A stretch of 64,000 nt of DNA from Ruminococcus flavefaciens 007c (GTDB lineage Bacteria; Bacillota; Clostridia; Oscillospirales; Ruminococcaceae), in the NCBI RefSeq assembly GCF_000571935.1, contig NZ_ATAX01000036.1, forward strand, positions 186,001 to 250,000. Reading direction: 5' to 3'. A program made the translations under genes and the position numbers. Below are positions 1 through 8,328 of this stretch, piece by piece. How positions within the stretch are numbered: position 1 is the stretch's first letter; each line of letters begins with the position of its first letter. Under the pieces are notes generated by a model. That model had not been told where the DNA came from. It ran no database searches and worked only from the letters and a program-made list of their open reading frames with translations.

Positions 1-39
1 TTATTGTGTGTGGCGCGCCCTCAACGGGCGCCACCACTA
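1..39. other. intergenic hairpin after conjugation ATPase
   Basis: A GC-rich inverted repeat (gcgccc ... gggcgc, loop tcaac, with further imperfect pairing outside) lies directly downstream of the minus-strand ATPase gene. It may be part of its terminator or an mRNA 3' hairpin; the window edge prevents a firm call. Confidence 0.35.
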
Positions 40-3000
40 TTAATAACAACCATAAATTTCATGAAACTTTTGGTACAACGGAGTCTCGACGAAGTTGACA
101 ACTCTTCCTTTCATGGTCAGAGCCTCATTCTCACCGGTCTCCTTGTTATATCCGTCGAATTCAAGGAGTGTGTCGCCAGCCTTGAACTTGTTGAAGCCAG
201 CGTCAACGGCGTTGCTGTAGCCCAGTTTCTGTGCCACTCTGTCCTCGGATTTGCCGGGGCGGCAAAAGCTCTTAATGTTAGACTGCTTCATTACGTCGAG
301 ATGTGAGCTTCCCTGATTATAATAATCTTGGGTTGCCCCGATTAGAGCGGTATGGAACTTGCGCCCCTGTTTTACTATCGTCTGAAGCGGTGAGCCTGTG
401 CTGAAGTCTTGGTCAATAAGCTCATCGATTGCGATCGATAAGAATCCCGAGTCGTGTGTCATCTGCCAGTTAAAGAGGCTTCCAACCAGCATATCCAAAA
501 GCTGGTGGTTAGAGTCACCAACCTCGTTTCCGAGGTTTATGACGATAATCTTTTTGTTCTTTACAAACAAATCATCCCAGGTCTGCTCCTCAAATCCGAC
601 TTCCTTGATATCATCAAGTACGGACTGAACGCAGTCAACAATCTCTGCACCCCAACCTTCAACTTCCTCTAATTTAGAGCAGAGGTCATTCAGAGATATC
701 GAGTATTCCTTATTATTGAGATATTCCGAAAGGAATCCTTTCAGCTTTCGCGAGGTACTCTTGTCGATAGCGCCAGTAGCAGCACGCAGAACACTATGAA
801 TAGACCTCTTCTTATCTGGAAGAGTCTCACAGCCTCTCAATGAGCCGAGATCAACAGGTACTGGATCCTTTCCAGCACCGACGTAGATAAACCTAAAGAG
901 CTTCTCCACTACTTCAGTCGGGAGCATTTTCAGGAGCTTTTCCTTTGTGTAACTACCACTGACATCGAATACCACAGCAGTATGACCGAGCATAAACAGC
1001 ATACATATTAACTGAGCGATAGCCCATGATTTACCTGATCCGGTTTTGCCTGTGCCGAAGTAGCTGTTCGACTCCTCAGCTTCATAACGAAGCTTTTTAC
1101 CAGCGAATCTACCGTCTACCGTCTTTATCAGTGGCAAGATTCCTTCTTTCTGTAACTCGTCATAAGTGAAGAGATTTGCCTCTTTATCCAACAACTCGAA
1201 TTTTAGCTTGTTCTCCTGCGTAAGCAGTTTGTAGCTTATTGCGTGTACATATAAAGGATAAGGTGTGCCGTCAGAAGTGATAGCTGCTATGCGAACACTT
1301 TTCTCGTTCTTTGCATTATGTGGGAGATACCCTCCGCTGTAAAGAGCAGCAGTCAGGCTATCTGTATCAACGATAGAGGTCATTTCATCCTTAGCAATAT
1401 CAAAGCTGTCTGCTGTTTCTATATAGATACGGCGTTCGGCCTTGTCAACAATAATGGCATGGCTTCCTTTGTCAAACAGAGTTACCTCATCCTTCGGTAT
1501 AAGGTGGAAATAGCCGTCAGCAATTTTCTGATTGAGAATTTTGCCGTACTCTGAGCATATTGTATCGTACAAAGGTTGCCGATCCTGCTCCTGTGAGCCA
1601 AGCCAATCAACAATATATTTCTCGATATCCAGGCAAAAGAGCGGAGAGTACCATTCGTTGTACATCCGCAGTGCAGCCATGAGCATGATGTAGGTAAAAT
1701 ACTTTGAGCGTGGTAAAGCGCATGGCATTTTATGCATAATCTCGTTGATATGATTATTGAAAACTTTTAAAAAAGCACCTTTTTTTTTACAACCATCTTC
1801 GATTCGTGTAATGACGTTTGCATCTAAACGGCGAAGCGCATTTTTGAATGTTTCAGGCGAGTAATTGGTACTTACATTGTCAAATTCAAGGACACAGCAT
1901 ACTTCCTTGGGGATGTATAAGTCGGCAAATTTGGATATAAGAGCTGAGATGTGATGTACGCCATTGCCATTATTCTTAGCTCTGGTAGCATCATTAATCA
2001 TCAGATCGAAGCCTTTTTCTCCTTTTTTCAACTGATCCGCAGCGAACACGTCGATTGCAACAACCAGACCATCGTTGACATTTTCCAGTTCAAACTTCAA
2101 AGATTTGATGTTTGGTCCTATCGGCGGTGCCTCAAGAGAAGCGTAACTAGTGTTTCTCAGCAGAGCGATTGACAGAGCCACGGGAACTTCGGTCGATGGC
2201 TTAACAATCAATATGTTGTCCGAATAAACGTCCTTCTTAGCAAAGAAGGCTGAGAGCCAACTTGCAAGTCGGTACAAAAGTAATATTTGCAACTCTCGTT
2301 TATTTTTGAATAGTGGAATGAGTATCTTTGACAAATCATCGTTTAAATCGGAACAAGAGTAAGGGTGCTGTCGGCTTAACAGTCCTTTATTCAGATACGG
2401 TTTGATTTCATCTCGTAGTAAATGCGGCGGCGAAAACAAGTAATTATTATTACCAAAATAATTAAAGCCTTGCTTTGGCCCGATGTATTCACATATGTCT
2501 GACGAAGGATTAGCCGTAAATTTGTTTATTATAAAGCATAAAATTTTTCCGATATCATTCTTATTATTCGCCGTTTGCCCGATAAGCTGAGGAAAGTGTT
2601 GCGTTACTTTTTCGGGCGTAACATTCTCAAATGGAATTGCCGATGTGGTAGCAATAATATTCCCGACACCTGGATAGAATCCAATTACGATATAAGCGTA
2701 TCTGCCAAAGCTAAAATTATAAATTTTAACCCAGTTTGTTTTCATTCCTATCAGGAAGGATATTCCGATTAATTTCCCTTTCCGGATTTTCACTTTGAAC
2801 CAACGTGACTCATTTTTATCACTAAAATAGAAATCCTGGGTCAGTTTTGAGATAAATTCTGGATTGTTAATAAGCTCCCATATACTCTCAAACGTTCCAG
2901 ACATCCTGTTTAGATTTCCATCGTAGATGGTTAGTGTTAGTCCTAATCTTTTTTGAACGCCAATCAATTCTTTTGCCGTTTCCACAGCAAGCTCGTGTTC

Positions 3001-3066
3001 GGAGATAGGCTGTAGCACCTGTCCTTGATTTTGAGGTTGGTTTGATGTTGGTCTTCTTGTATTCAC
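40..3066 (-). CDS. VirB4/TraC-like conjugation ATPase
   Basis: The 1008-residue product is a probable type IV secretion/conjugation ATPase that powers assembly of the mating channel and DNA transfer at the membrane. A Walker A motif (GKTGSGKS) lies near residues 670-680. A Walker B-like strand (FLSIAIDELID) lies near residue 880, followed by KQGRKFHTALIGATQ, typical of HerA/VirB4-type motors. The N-terminal 650 residues are poorly conserved to my eye, as expected for this family. Translation starts at a GTG with an AAGGAG ribosome site 7-8 bases upstream; the neighbouring relaxase and recombinase support a conjugative-element setting. The assignment to VirB4/TraC rather than another HerA-type ATPase is inference from length and motif layout. 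Confidence 0.75.
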   Translation of the reverse strand: MNTRRPTSNQPQNQGQVLQPISEHELAVETAKELIGVQKRLGLTLTIYDGNLNRMSGTFESIWELINNPEFISKLTQDFYFSDKNESRWFKVKIRKGKLIGISFLIGMKTNWVKIYNFSFGRYAYIVIGFYPGVGNIIATTSAIPFENVTPEKVTQHFPQLIGQTANNKNDIGKILCFIINKFTANPSSDICEYIGPKQGFNYFGNNNYLFSPPHLLRDEIKPYLNKGLLSRQHPYSCSDLNDDLSKILIPLFKNKRELQILLLYRLASWLSAFFAKKDVYSDNILIVKPSTEVPVALSIALLRNTSYASLEAPPIGPNIKSLKFELENVNDGLVVAIDVFAADQLKKGEKGFDLMINDATRAKNNGNGVHHISALISKFADLYIPKEVCCVLEFDNVSTNYSPETFKNALRRLDANVITRIEDGCKKKGAFLKVFNNHINEIMHKMPCALPRSKYFTYIMLMAALRMYNEWYSPLFCLDIEKYIVDWLGSQEQDRQPLYDTICSEYGKILNQKIADGYFHLIPKDEVTLFDKGSHAIIVDKAERRIYIETADSFDIAKDEMTSIVDTDSLTAALYSGGYLPHNAKNEKSVRIAAITSDGTPYPLYVHAISYKLLTQENKLKFELLDKEANLFTYDELQKEGILPLIKTVDGRFAGKKLRYEAEESNSYFGTGKTGSGKSWAIAQLICMLFMLGHTAVVFDVSGSYTKEKLLKMLPTEVVEKLFRFIYVGAGKDPVPVDLGSLRGCETLPDKKRSIHSVLRAATGAIDKSTSRKLKGFLSEYLNNKEYSISLNDLCSKLEEVEGWGAEIVDCVQSVLDDIKEVGFEEQTWDDLFVKNKKIIVINLGNEVGDSNHQLLDMLVGSLFNWQMTHDSGFLSIAIDELIDQDFSTGSPLQTIVKQGRKFHTALIGATQDYYNQGSSHLDVMKQSNIKSFCRPGKSEDRVAQKLGYSNAVDAGFNKFKAGDTLLEFDGYNKETGENEALTMKGRVVNFVETPLYQKFHEIYGCY

Positions 3067-3228
3067 AATATCAGCTCCTTAAAATTATTTGAGCAGTGTA
3101 GAATGCGGTGCAAATTGAATTTTGGTCGCTGAAAATCATCAAAAGCCCCATTTTAATATTTCTTTGAACCCAAAATTTCGTCATTACCGCATTCAATGAA
3201 GCTCGGCATATTTTTTGCGAAACAACTA

Positions 3229-3257
3229 TTGTCCGTTGCAAAATCATATGATATAAT
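3229..3257 (+). promoter_or_regulatory. promoter of short hairpin transcript / leader
   Basis: TTGTCC at 3229-3234 and TATAAT at 3252-3257 are separated by 17 bases. The predicted start near 3264 is only about 10 bases before a strong terminator-like hairpin, so the transcript would be either a roughly 60-nt RNA or an attenuated leader of the 3366 gene. Confidence 0.55.
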
Positions 3258-3275
3258 CATTATATGGATGGAGAC

Positions 3276-3321
3276 AAGACGAGACAAGACATCGCCTCGT
3301 TTGTCTTGTCTCGTCTTTTTT
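3276..3321 (+). terminator. 15-bp stem terminator/attenuator
   Basis: Bases 3276-3290 and 3303-3317 form a perfect 15-bp stem around a 12-nt loop, followed by a T run. The left arm is made from a tandem duplication of gagacaagac (3271-3290). It sits between a good promoter and the 338-aa gene, so it could act as an attenuator or as the 3' end of a small RNA. A second TATAAT (3331-3336) lies after it but lacks a convincing -35. Confidence 0.6.
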
Positions 3322-3365
3322 AGGGTGTATTATAATGATTGACGAATTTTTGAGGAGGTAATGTA

Positions 3366-4382
3366 ATGGCCAATAAAGACACAGAGTTTTCAAAGTATGC
3401 TCAAGCGTTCCATGAAATAATTGATGGCAAGAAAACCGATATGGACATTTTTACGAAAGAATTACTTAAAATGGGATTGACCTATAATGATAAAGCTTAT
3501 ATAGACGAGAAGTATCCAACTTATATAGATGAAAAAGGGGAGTGTCATTTTGAAGATAATAAAGGTGATGGGTTCAGAAAGTATTACCATGGAAAAAGAG
3601 GCCTTAGCCAATTTATTCCCAAGCTTGAAACTGAGTTCGATGAAGAATTCCAAAAACGCTACTGTGAAGAGTTGCAGGATTATGTTGATTCAAGGATAAT
3701 GGAATTTGCTCAGTTTTTAAAGATTGACGTTAATGAGAAAAACATTAAGATAGTATCAGAAGCAATCGCTGAGTACTACTCTTCTAATGTCATAGGATCG
3801 GCAACTAAAAAGAGTAGAAAGCCAAAAATTATTGAAGAAAAATCTAATAACACGAGAGAAGCAAAAGATATAATTCGAAAATATACCTTAAGTCCCGAAG
3901 AGAAAAATGACATCTTAGTCATTTGCGAGCAAATTGATAAAGACTTACAATCATTAGATCATTATGCAAAAGAATATTTTCATTATAAAGATGAACTCGA
4001 TAGCGGTAACATATATGAAGGGTTGGAACTCACAGATGAGATGATGATTTTTTTAACAGAAAAAGAGAAAATGTTTCAGAGGGAAAAGGTGAAACCCGTT
4101 GATGATGAGTTGAAGGACCGAGTTAAAGAAGCGACAGTAAGCCGTTTATCATCTGCCAATTCCAAATATGATTCTCAATATTTGGAATTACAAGAACATT
4201 GTTCTGACCTCTTAATTATTACGGCCAACAAAATAAAAGTAAATGATAACATAAAAAGAATATATGATATCGGAAAATATTTTTGCGATAATAAATTAAC
4301 AATTGATGAGCATTATAAATCATATCTTTCGTTAAAGCAAGATACTGTGAAAAAGTGCGTTCAATGGTTGTCCTTTGAGTAG
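3366..4382 (+). CDS. uncharacterized 338-aa protein of the mobile element
   Basis: I do not recognise this family. The protein is soluble, highly charged and largely helical in appearance, with a Lys-rich central segment (residues about 146-170) separating two halves. It shows no signal peptide, membrane segment or obvious catalytic motif. The ATG is preceded by GAGGAGGT at ideal spacing. It is transcribed opposite to both neighbours, downstream of a promoter-hairpin leader. Its position between conjugation ATPase and recombinase makes it cargo of the mobile element; a defence or regulatory role is possible but not shown by the sequence. Confidence 0.7.
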   Translation: MANKDTEFSKYAQAFHEIIDGKKTDMDIFTKELLKMGLTYNDKAYIDEKYPTYIDEKGECHFEDNKGDGFRKYYHGKRGLSQFIPKLETEFDEEFQKRYCEELQDYVDSRIMEFAQFLKIDVNEKNIKIVSEAIAEYYSSNVIGSATKKSRKPKIIEEKSNNTREAKDIIRKYTLSPEEKNDILVICEQIDKDLQSLDHYAKEYFHYKDELDSGNIYEGLELTDEMMIFLTEKEKMFQREKVKPVDDELKDRVKEATVSRLSSANSKYDSQYLELQEHCSDLLIITANKIKVNDNIKRIYDIGKYFCDNKLTIDEHYKSYLSLKQDTVKKCVQWLSFE

Positions 4383-4424
4383 CCATGAAGGTAGAACCTT
4401 CCGTTTCACTTGACTATGGTCTAT

Positions 4425-4447
4425 TGACACAGTGTAAAACTGTGTCA
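4425..4447. repeat. inverted repeat near recombinase gene
   Basis: gacacag and ctgtgtc are separated by 9 bases. The repeat lies between the convergent 338-aa gene and the recombinase. It could be a recombination site or a hairpin of the 3366 transcript; no spaced second site was identified. Confidence 0.3.
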
Positions 4448-4510
4448 TATAAGTTGTTTTTTCGCTTTTGAAATATGTCAAATAAAAAATGTACTCTATT
4501 GAACTATAAA

Positions 4511-4532
4511 TGGAGCCGGGATATCCCGGCTC
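4511..4532. terminator. bidirectional terminator
   Basis: A perfect 22-bp palindrome (ggagccgg plus its complement around gatatc) lies between the convergent ends of the 338-aa gene and the recombinase operon. Both sides are AT-rich, so it probably terminates both transcripts. Confidence 0.6.
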
Positions 4533-4540
4533 CTTCTTAT

Positions 4541-5113
4541 TTACATATACTTCTCTTCGTACTCTCTGAGACGGCGATAGAATGTATTGGGTCTGAGTCC
4601 CATTTCTTTCTGAAACCATACTGCCGTAATATTTCCAGCCTTCCATTGCTCATACAACTTACCGAACTTTTCCCAATCAATGGGTAAGGGTTCTCGCCCT
4701 TTATACTTTCCCTGCGCCTTCGCAATAGCGATACCCTCGCGCTGACGCTGTAAAGTCTGCTCGCGTTCAAGCTCTGAGAGTGCTGCAAATATAGAAAGGA
4801 CGAAACGTCCCTGTGGAGTGTTGGTATCAATATTCTCCTTGCTGCTGACAAGCGTTACTCCCTTACGCTGGAGCACATCGATGATATTTAATAGATCTCG
4901 GGTAGAACGACCAAGCCTGCTGATGCTTTCGATATATAATGTATCACCCTCTCGGACGTATTCAAGCATGGCTTTAAGCTCGGGACGGTCAGCATTCTTA
5001 CCCGACATCTTCTCTGCGAAGAGGCGCTCAACCTGATACTGCTCCATGAGTGCTTCCTGTCGTGCTGTTTCCTGATGTTCTGTCGATACGCGAATGTATC
5101 CTATCTTACCCAT
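4541..5113 (-). CDS. serine recombinase, resolvase/invertase family
   Basis: The 190-residue protein is a small serine recombinase. The start MGKIGYIRVSTEHQ places the nucleophilic serine at residue 10. The SRLGRSTRD and ELEREQTLQRQREGI segments match the catalytic domain and E-helix of Tn3-type resolvases, and the C-terminal 50 residues fit a helix-turn-helix of the Hin/resolvase type. Length is normal for a resolvase/invertase and too short for a large serine integrase, so it more likely resolves co-integrates or multimers or inverts DNA than integrates the element. Its ATG overlaps the TGA of the upstream amidotransferase gene (TGATG), implying translational coupling. It is the last gene of the amidoligase operon. 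Confidence 0.88.
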   Translation of the reverse strand: MGKIGYIRVSTEHQETARQEALMEQYQVERLFAEKMSGKNADRPELKAMLEYVREGDTLYIESISRLGRSTRDLLNIIDVLQRKGVTLVSSKENIDTNTPQGRFVLSIFAALSELEREQTLQRQREGIAIAKAQGKYKGREPLPIDWEKFGKLYEQWKAGNITAVWFQKEMGLRPNTFYRRLREYEEKYM

Positions 5114-6093
5114 CAGAATACGCCTCCGTAGCAGCTCTCGTAGATGTCTTCTCCGTACATATATTTTACATCTCGCAGAGCTTCACGGAGCAGGCTATGG
5201 TCTGCGAGCATATCCTCAATCTCGTCGCAGGTGTATCCGTACTCCAGTAAGAGCTTTACATCTGAGCTATCAACTCCATAACATCCACAATACGCGAGCA
5301 GTATTTCCTCATGCATATTATAATAAGAAGAGTCATCCCAGTCATACCATGCTCCGTACTTCGAACGATAAATCTTAGGCTGAAATTCTGCTTTGGAAAT
5401 TTCTCCTTCCTTATCAATACATATTATATCGCCCTCAGAAGCTTCTATCTTTTTATAAGCAAACTTATGTAACCCCAGGCGGCGTAATGCCGCCTTCATT
5501 ATACTCTCCGTGGAAGCGTATACATACAGCCCGAGTGCTTCAAAATGAATCAAACACATGGGATTGCTTCCCTTTATAATGTATAGGGAGTTATACTGGT
5601 CAAGTACGGTAAAAGTGAAATTGCCTTCAACTGTCTCAGCCATGTACTTGAGACTATCGAAGTCAAGTTTGTTTTGCTGCTCAATGAGCTGGCAAGCAGC
5701 ATAACTATCTGTCTCGATATGTGTATCAGGGATAAGCTTGTCCTTGCGAAGTTCCTTATCATTCCAAAGAACGCCGTTATGGGCAAAAGCGAAAGAAGTA
5801 TCGCCGGCAAAACCGGCGAACGGATGATTGTTGTAGTTGTATTTCTCATTGCCCTGAGTGGTCATACGGGTATGTCCCATAACCGCCATAGTTCCTTCAG
5901 GAGGAGTGAAATGTAATTTGTGAGCAGGTTTCGGTCTTTTGAAGATAACGACCTTCCCATCATTAATGTAGCTGATACCAGCTGCGTCCGTGCCTCTCTC
6001 TTCTGCTGCATTAGCCAGGGCTTGAGTGAGCTTCCTCTTCATTCTATCAGGGACGATGCCCTGATAATCGAGCCAGCCGAATAGTGAACACAT
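5113..6093 (-). CDS. class II glutamine amidotransferase-like protein
   Basis: The N-terminus MCSLFGWL carries the Cys2 nucleophile of Ntn-type glutamine amidotransferases (GATase type 2). Typical motifs follow: GHTRMTTQG, NNHPF, FAHNGVLWN and an ETDSYA segment. These residues bind and hydrolyse glutamine to release ammonia. No synthase domain is fused; instead there is an acidic, Tyr-rich C-terminal tail of about 90 residues that I do not recognise. It sits downstream of a predicted amidoligase and a membrane peptide, overlaps the recombinase start by one base, and has a good ribosome site. The inference is that it supplies ammonia to, or processes products of, the amidoligase. A purine or asparagine biosynthetic role is unlikely given the length and context. 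Confidence 0.82.
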   Translation of the reverse strand: MCSLFGWLDYQGIVPDRMKRKLTQALANAAEERGTDAAGISYINDGKVVIFKRPKPAHKLHFTPPEGTMAVMGHTRMTTQGNEKYNYNNHPFAGFAGDTSFAFAHNGVLWNDKELRKDKLIPDTHIETDSYAACQLIEQQNKLDFDSLKYMAETVEGNFTFTVLDQYNSLYIIKGSNPMCLIHFEALGLYVYASTESIMKAALRRLGLHKFAYKKIEASEGDIICIDKEGEISKAEFQPKIYRSKYGAWYDWDDSSYYNMHEEILLAYCGCYGVDSSDVKLLLEYGYTCDEIEDMLADHSLLREALRDVKYMYGEDIYESCYGGVF

Positions 6094-6103
6094 AATATAC
6101 CTC

Positions 6104-6271
6104 CTATTCCTTGGTTGTGTCGTCGTGTTTATTTACAAATTCTTCTAGCTTTGAAATGGCATAGCTACCGATAATGATTGCAATGTATTTCAACACTTCA
6201 AGAATTGGATGACTTTTAAAGTATGTAGTAGGATCTCGGTGTATCCTTTGATTTATAGCATATTTTTTCAT
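6104..6271 (-). CDS. small single-pass membrane protein
   Basis: A 55-residue protein starts at the ATG preceded by GGAGGG (start MKKYAINQ), not at the longer upstream in-frame start. Residues about 25-40 (LKYIAIIIGSYAISKL) form one plausible membrane helix, with a charged C-terminus. It sits between amidoligase and amidotransferase genes, about 10 bases from the next start. I do not recognise the family; it may anchor the neighbouring enzymes to the membrane. Confidence 0.55.
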   Translation of the reverse strand: MKKYAINQRIHRDPTTYFKSHPILEVLKYIAIIIGSYAISKLEEFVNKHDDTTKE

Positions 6272-6290
6272 TTGCTTTCCCTCCAGATTT

Positions 6291-7403
6291 TTAAATATCA
6301 TCACTTGCACTAACATCATCGTTGACGAATAATGTGCGTTCTTTCAAGTATTGAATCAACTCGGGTTCCGTAACGCCTGATACAAAATCTGACCATGAGA
6401 CCTTTGATATTCCATCATCGGAGCTGTAAACAGCCATATCGCAGATACGATTCACAAGCTGAAGTGCCGCAACAAGCGTATTGTATTTGAGCGTTCCTCT
6501 GAAAAGTCGAAACTCAATGGTCGTATAATTCATGAGATTTATTGCAGCATAGCGTCCGTTGTTTCCTTTCTTTGCCTTGTCTAAGATAGCCTTTGGTGAG
6601 TGCTCATAGCCATAGCGTGCAGCCCAACGGTTCATTGAATACTCAGAACGTCTGCTAAATTTTAGCAATTCATTCCAGTGGTGTTCCACAAAATACAGTA
6701 TACGGCTGATTACCTCATCCTGCTCCTCATGATTTTCGCCAAGACTATCTCTGTTAACATGGATATGTAGTCCACAGGTACTTGTCTGATGTGACCTATA
6801 GCCCAGTGATATAGCCTTATGCATGATATCTTCCCAGCACATATCATTCATGTGATACTCCATAGTCATAGGATGTGTTACAAGTTCCATACCATCATCG
6901 AGACTGCCGTCACCCTTGATGTATATATGCTCTTGCTCTCTGTTGGCGATAGCAAGCAATTCATCGGCATTTTCACTGTCTTTACCTGCTCCGTCTATCT
7001 CTAATTCTACGCCGAAATACCGCTGACTATCGCCATAGAAGATAGGCTCAGGTTTGTATCCGTAATCATGGATGGAGCGGTTCTTATCCACCTCATCATG
7101 ATAACAGTCACTGCAATAGTCATAACCGTCAAGATGGTAGGCGTCATCTTCATGTAGCAGCGCATCACAGCAGCTGCATCTGGTGTAATGGTTGTGATAG
7201 CAGTGACTACAGAGAGTAGTGTAATCATCCCCGTAGCTTTCACTGGTCCAGATTATAGCACCGCAGCGATCACATGTCGTGGTATGCTGTTCAACACATT
7301 CTGTACATACGATTTCACCGTTAATAGTCTCATAGTCTTCGTTGTCGCTTATAACTGCTCCACAGTGGGAGCAGTACAATGTTTCTGTTTTGTTTTCTTT
7401 CAT
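6291..7403 (-). CDS. zinc-finger amidoligase (Amidoligase_2-like)
   Basis: From the ATG with GGAGG seven bases upstream the product is 370 residues; the longer reading frame starts inside a terminator and is rejected. Residues 11-104 contain repeated CxxC pairs arranged like LIM/zinc-ribbon modules. The remainder matches the predicted ATP-dependent amidoligase family: GVELEID (131-137), DGSL (165-168), GMELVTHP (171-178), GLHIHV (211-216) and EFRLFRGT (297-304). Members are predicted to form amide or peptide bonds between carboxylates and amines (the COOH-NH2 ligase group related to glutamine synthetase). The operon continues with a membrane peptide, a glutamine amidotransferase and a recombinase. 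The substrate is unknown; peptide or protein tagging is a hypothesis only. Confidence 0.8.
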   Translation of the reverse strand: MKENKTETLYCSHCGAVISDNEDYETINGEIVCTECVEQHTTTCDRCGAIIWTSESYGDDYTTLCSHCYHNHYTRCSCCDALLHEDDAYHLDGYDYCSDCYHDEVDKNRSIHDYGYKPEPIFYGDSQRYFGVELEIDGAGKDSENADELLAIANREQEHIYIKGDGSLDDGMELVTHPMTMEYHMNDMCWEDIMHKAISLGYRSHQTSTCGLHIHVNRDSLGENHEEQDEVISRILYFVEHHWNELLKFSRRSEYSMNRWAARYGYEHSPKAILDKAKKGNNGRYAAINLMNYTTIEFRLFRGTLKYNTLVAALQLVNRICDMAVYSSDDGISKVSWSDFVSGVTEPELIQYLKERTLFVNDDVSASDDI

Positions 7404-7429
7404 TGTAAAAACCTCCATAAAATGAGAAA

Positions 7430-7453
7430 AGCCAGCCCCCGAAGGGGCTGGCT
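7430..7453 (-). terminator. terminator between DUF960 gene and amidoligase operon
   Basis: agccagcccc and its complement form a strong stem with a short loop. On the minus strand it is followed by TTTTCTCATTTT. It should end the DUF960 transcript, or let through a fraction into the amidoligase operon. Confidence 0.7.
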
Positions 7454-7460
7454 TCATATT

Positions 7461-7745
7461 CTAATATTCGCTGGCAAGCAGTATTGTGCAGTGGTCGCCG
7501 TCATCAATGATGTATAGCTTCTCGGTTATAGGCTTCTCAGACGGGAGCAGGTATACTTTGCGATACTCAGGCTCTTCTGACCGATGTGTGATGCTTTGCA
7601 TCGTGCCTACCTGCTCCAGATCAAAGACCTGCAGATAGTCCCTTTCCGGTGGTAGTTGGTCGACGCATTCCCACATAAAAAGCTGCAGGTCTAAAGGTAT
7701 TTTGCTATCAATACCGCAGGTAAGATAGCGGTTACTATTAAACAA
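7461..7745 (-). CDS. DUF960 family protein
   Basis: The 94-residue product begins MFNSNRYLTCGIDSKIP and continues with LDLQLFMWECVDQL, DYLQVFDLE, ITHRSEEPEYRKVYLL. This pattern matches DUF960, a small Firmicute family frequently met on conjugative elements and plasmids. Translation starts at TTG with AAAGGAGG at optimal spacing. It is the first gene of the leftward group and is followed by a strong terminator. Its biochemical function is not known; an accessory role in element maintenance is only an inference from context. Confidence 0.75.
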   Translation of the reverse strand: MFNSNRYLTCGIDSKIPLDLQLFMWECVDQLPPERDYLQVFDLEQVGTMQSITHRSEEPEYRKVYLLPSEKPITEKLYIIDDGDHCTILLASEY

Positions 7746-7760
7746 TTCTGTTCCTCCTTT

Positions 7761-7809
7761 CGTATGTAATGATGAAAACTTCTATCATCAGTATAATGAT
7801 ATACATACG
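7761..7809. promoter_or_regulatory. inverted-repeat leader/operator of the DUF960 gene
   Basis: cgtatgta (7761-7768) and tacatacg (7802-7809) form an inverted repeat enclosing a second imperfect one (gatga ... tcatc). It lies immediately upstream of the DUF960 ribosome site, so it is either an operator or an mRNA leader hairpin. Confidence 0.4.
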
Positions 7810-8052
7810 AAAAAAAGAAAAATCAGAAATTATGGCTTAATATTGCACTTTGCTGATCAACTATACACTGTTTTGCCGTAGATGTACACTTTTTATTCCA
7901 GTATACTATCGATTAATCTGTATTACAAATTCTCTTATACTTATTCCTGTAAATAATCTCTTTCCCTTGGTATACTTCCATCACCCAAGACAGAGTCTAC
8001 AATCTCAATTATTTGTAATCAGATTAATTTTATGTAAATAGAGGTAATTCCA
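7810..8052. other. non-coding stretch beside mobilization genes, possible oriT
   Basis: About 240 AT-rich bases separate the divergent DUF960 and mobilization genes. No gene is visible. Origins of transfer usually lie next to the relaxase operon, so this is the best place for an oriT, but I cannot identify a nic consensus. Confidence 0.3.
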
Positions 8053-8328
8053 ATGAAAAAACAAAATGAAAAGCGAATATGCAAACCACTCCGTATTCCT
8101 GAACATGTTGTAAAAGAGATTGAAAGTGAAGCAAAGAAAAAAGGAACAACATTTTCCCACGTTGCAATTGAACGCCTACAGCATGATTATAATAAACTCA
8201 CGCCTGCGATATTATCCAAATTGCAGGATATCGCTAACATGGCAACTGAAGCTGTAGATAATCCATCACCTGAGCTTGCTAAAAACGTACAGAAGGAGGT
8301 TGAATCACTATGGAAATCTTTAAAGTAA
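8053..8328 (+). CDS. ribbon-helix-helix-like mobilization accessory protein
   Basis: A 91-residue basic protein. The segment CKPLRIPEHVVKEIESEAKKKGTTFSHVAIERL has the strand-helix-helix pattern of ribbon-helix-helix DNA-binding proteins such as MobC-type relaxosome components. The ATG is preceded by AGAGGT. The 3' end overlaps the relaxase gene by 19 bases, a usual arrangement for an accessory protein that recruits the relaxase to oriT. The family call rests on pattern and context. Confidence 0.65.
   Translation: MKKQNEKRICKPLRIPEHVVKEIESEAKKKGTTFSHVAIERLQHDYNKLTPAILSKLQDIANMATEAVDNPSPELAKNVQKEVESLWKSLK

Noticed and set aside
4417-4440. A shared promoter element with 38347-38370 (gactaYggtctattga)
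   Set aside because: The similarity is about 16 of 18 bases in AT-rich DNA, with no gene downstream at either site; too short to separate from chance.
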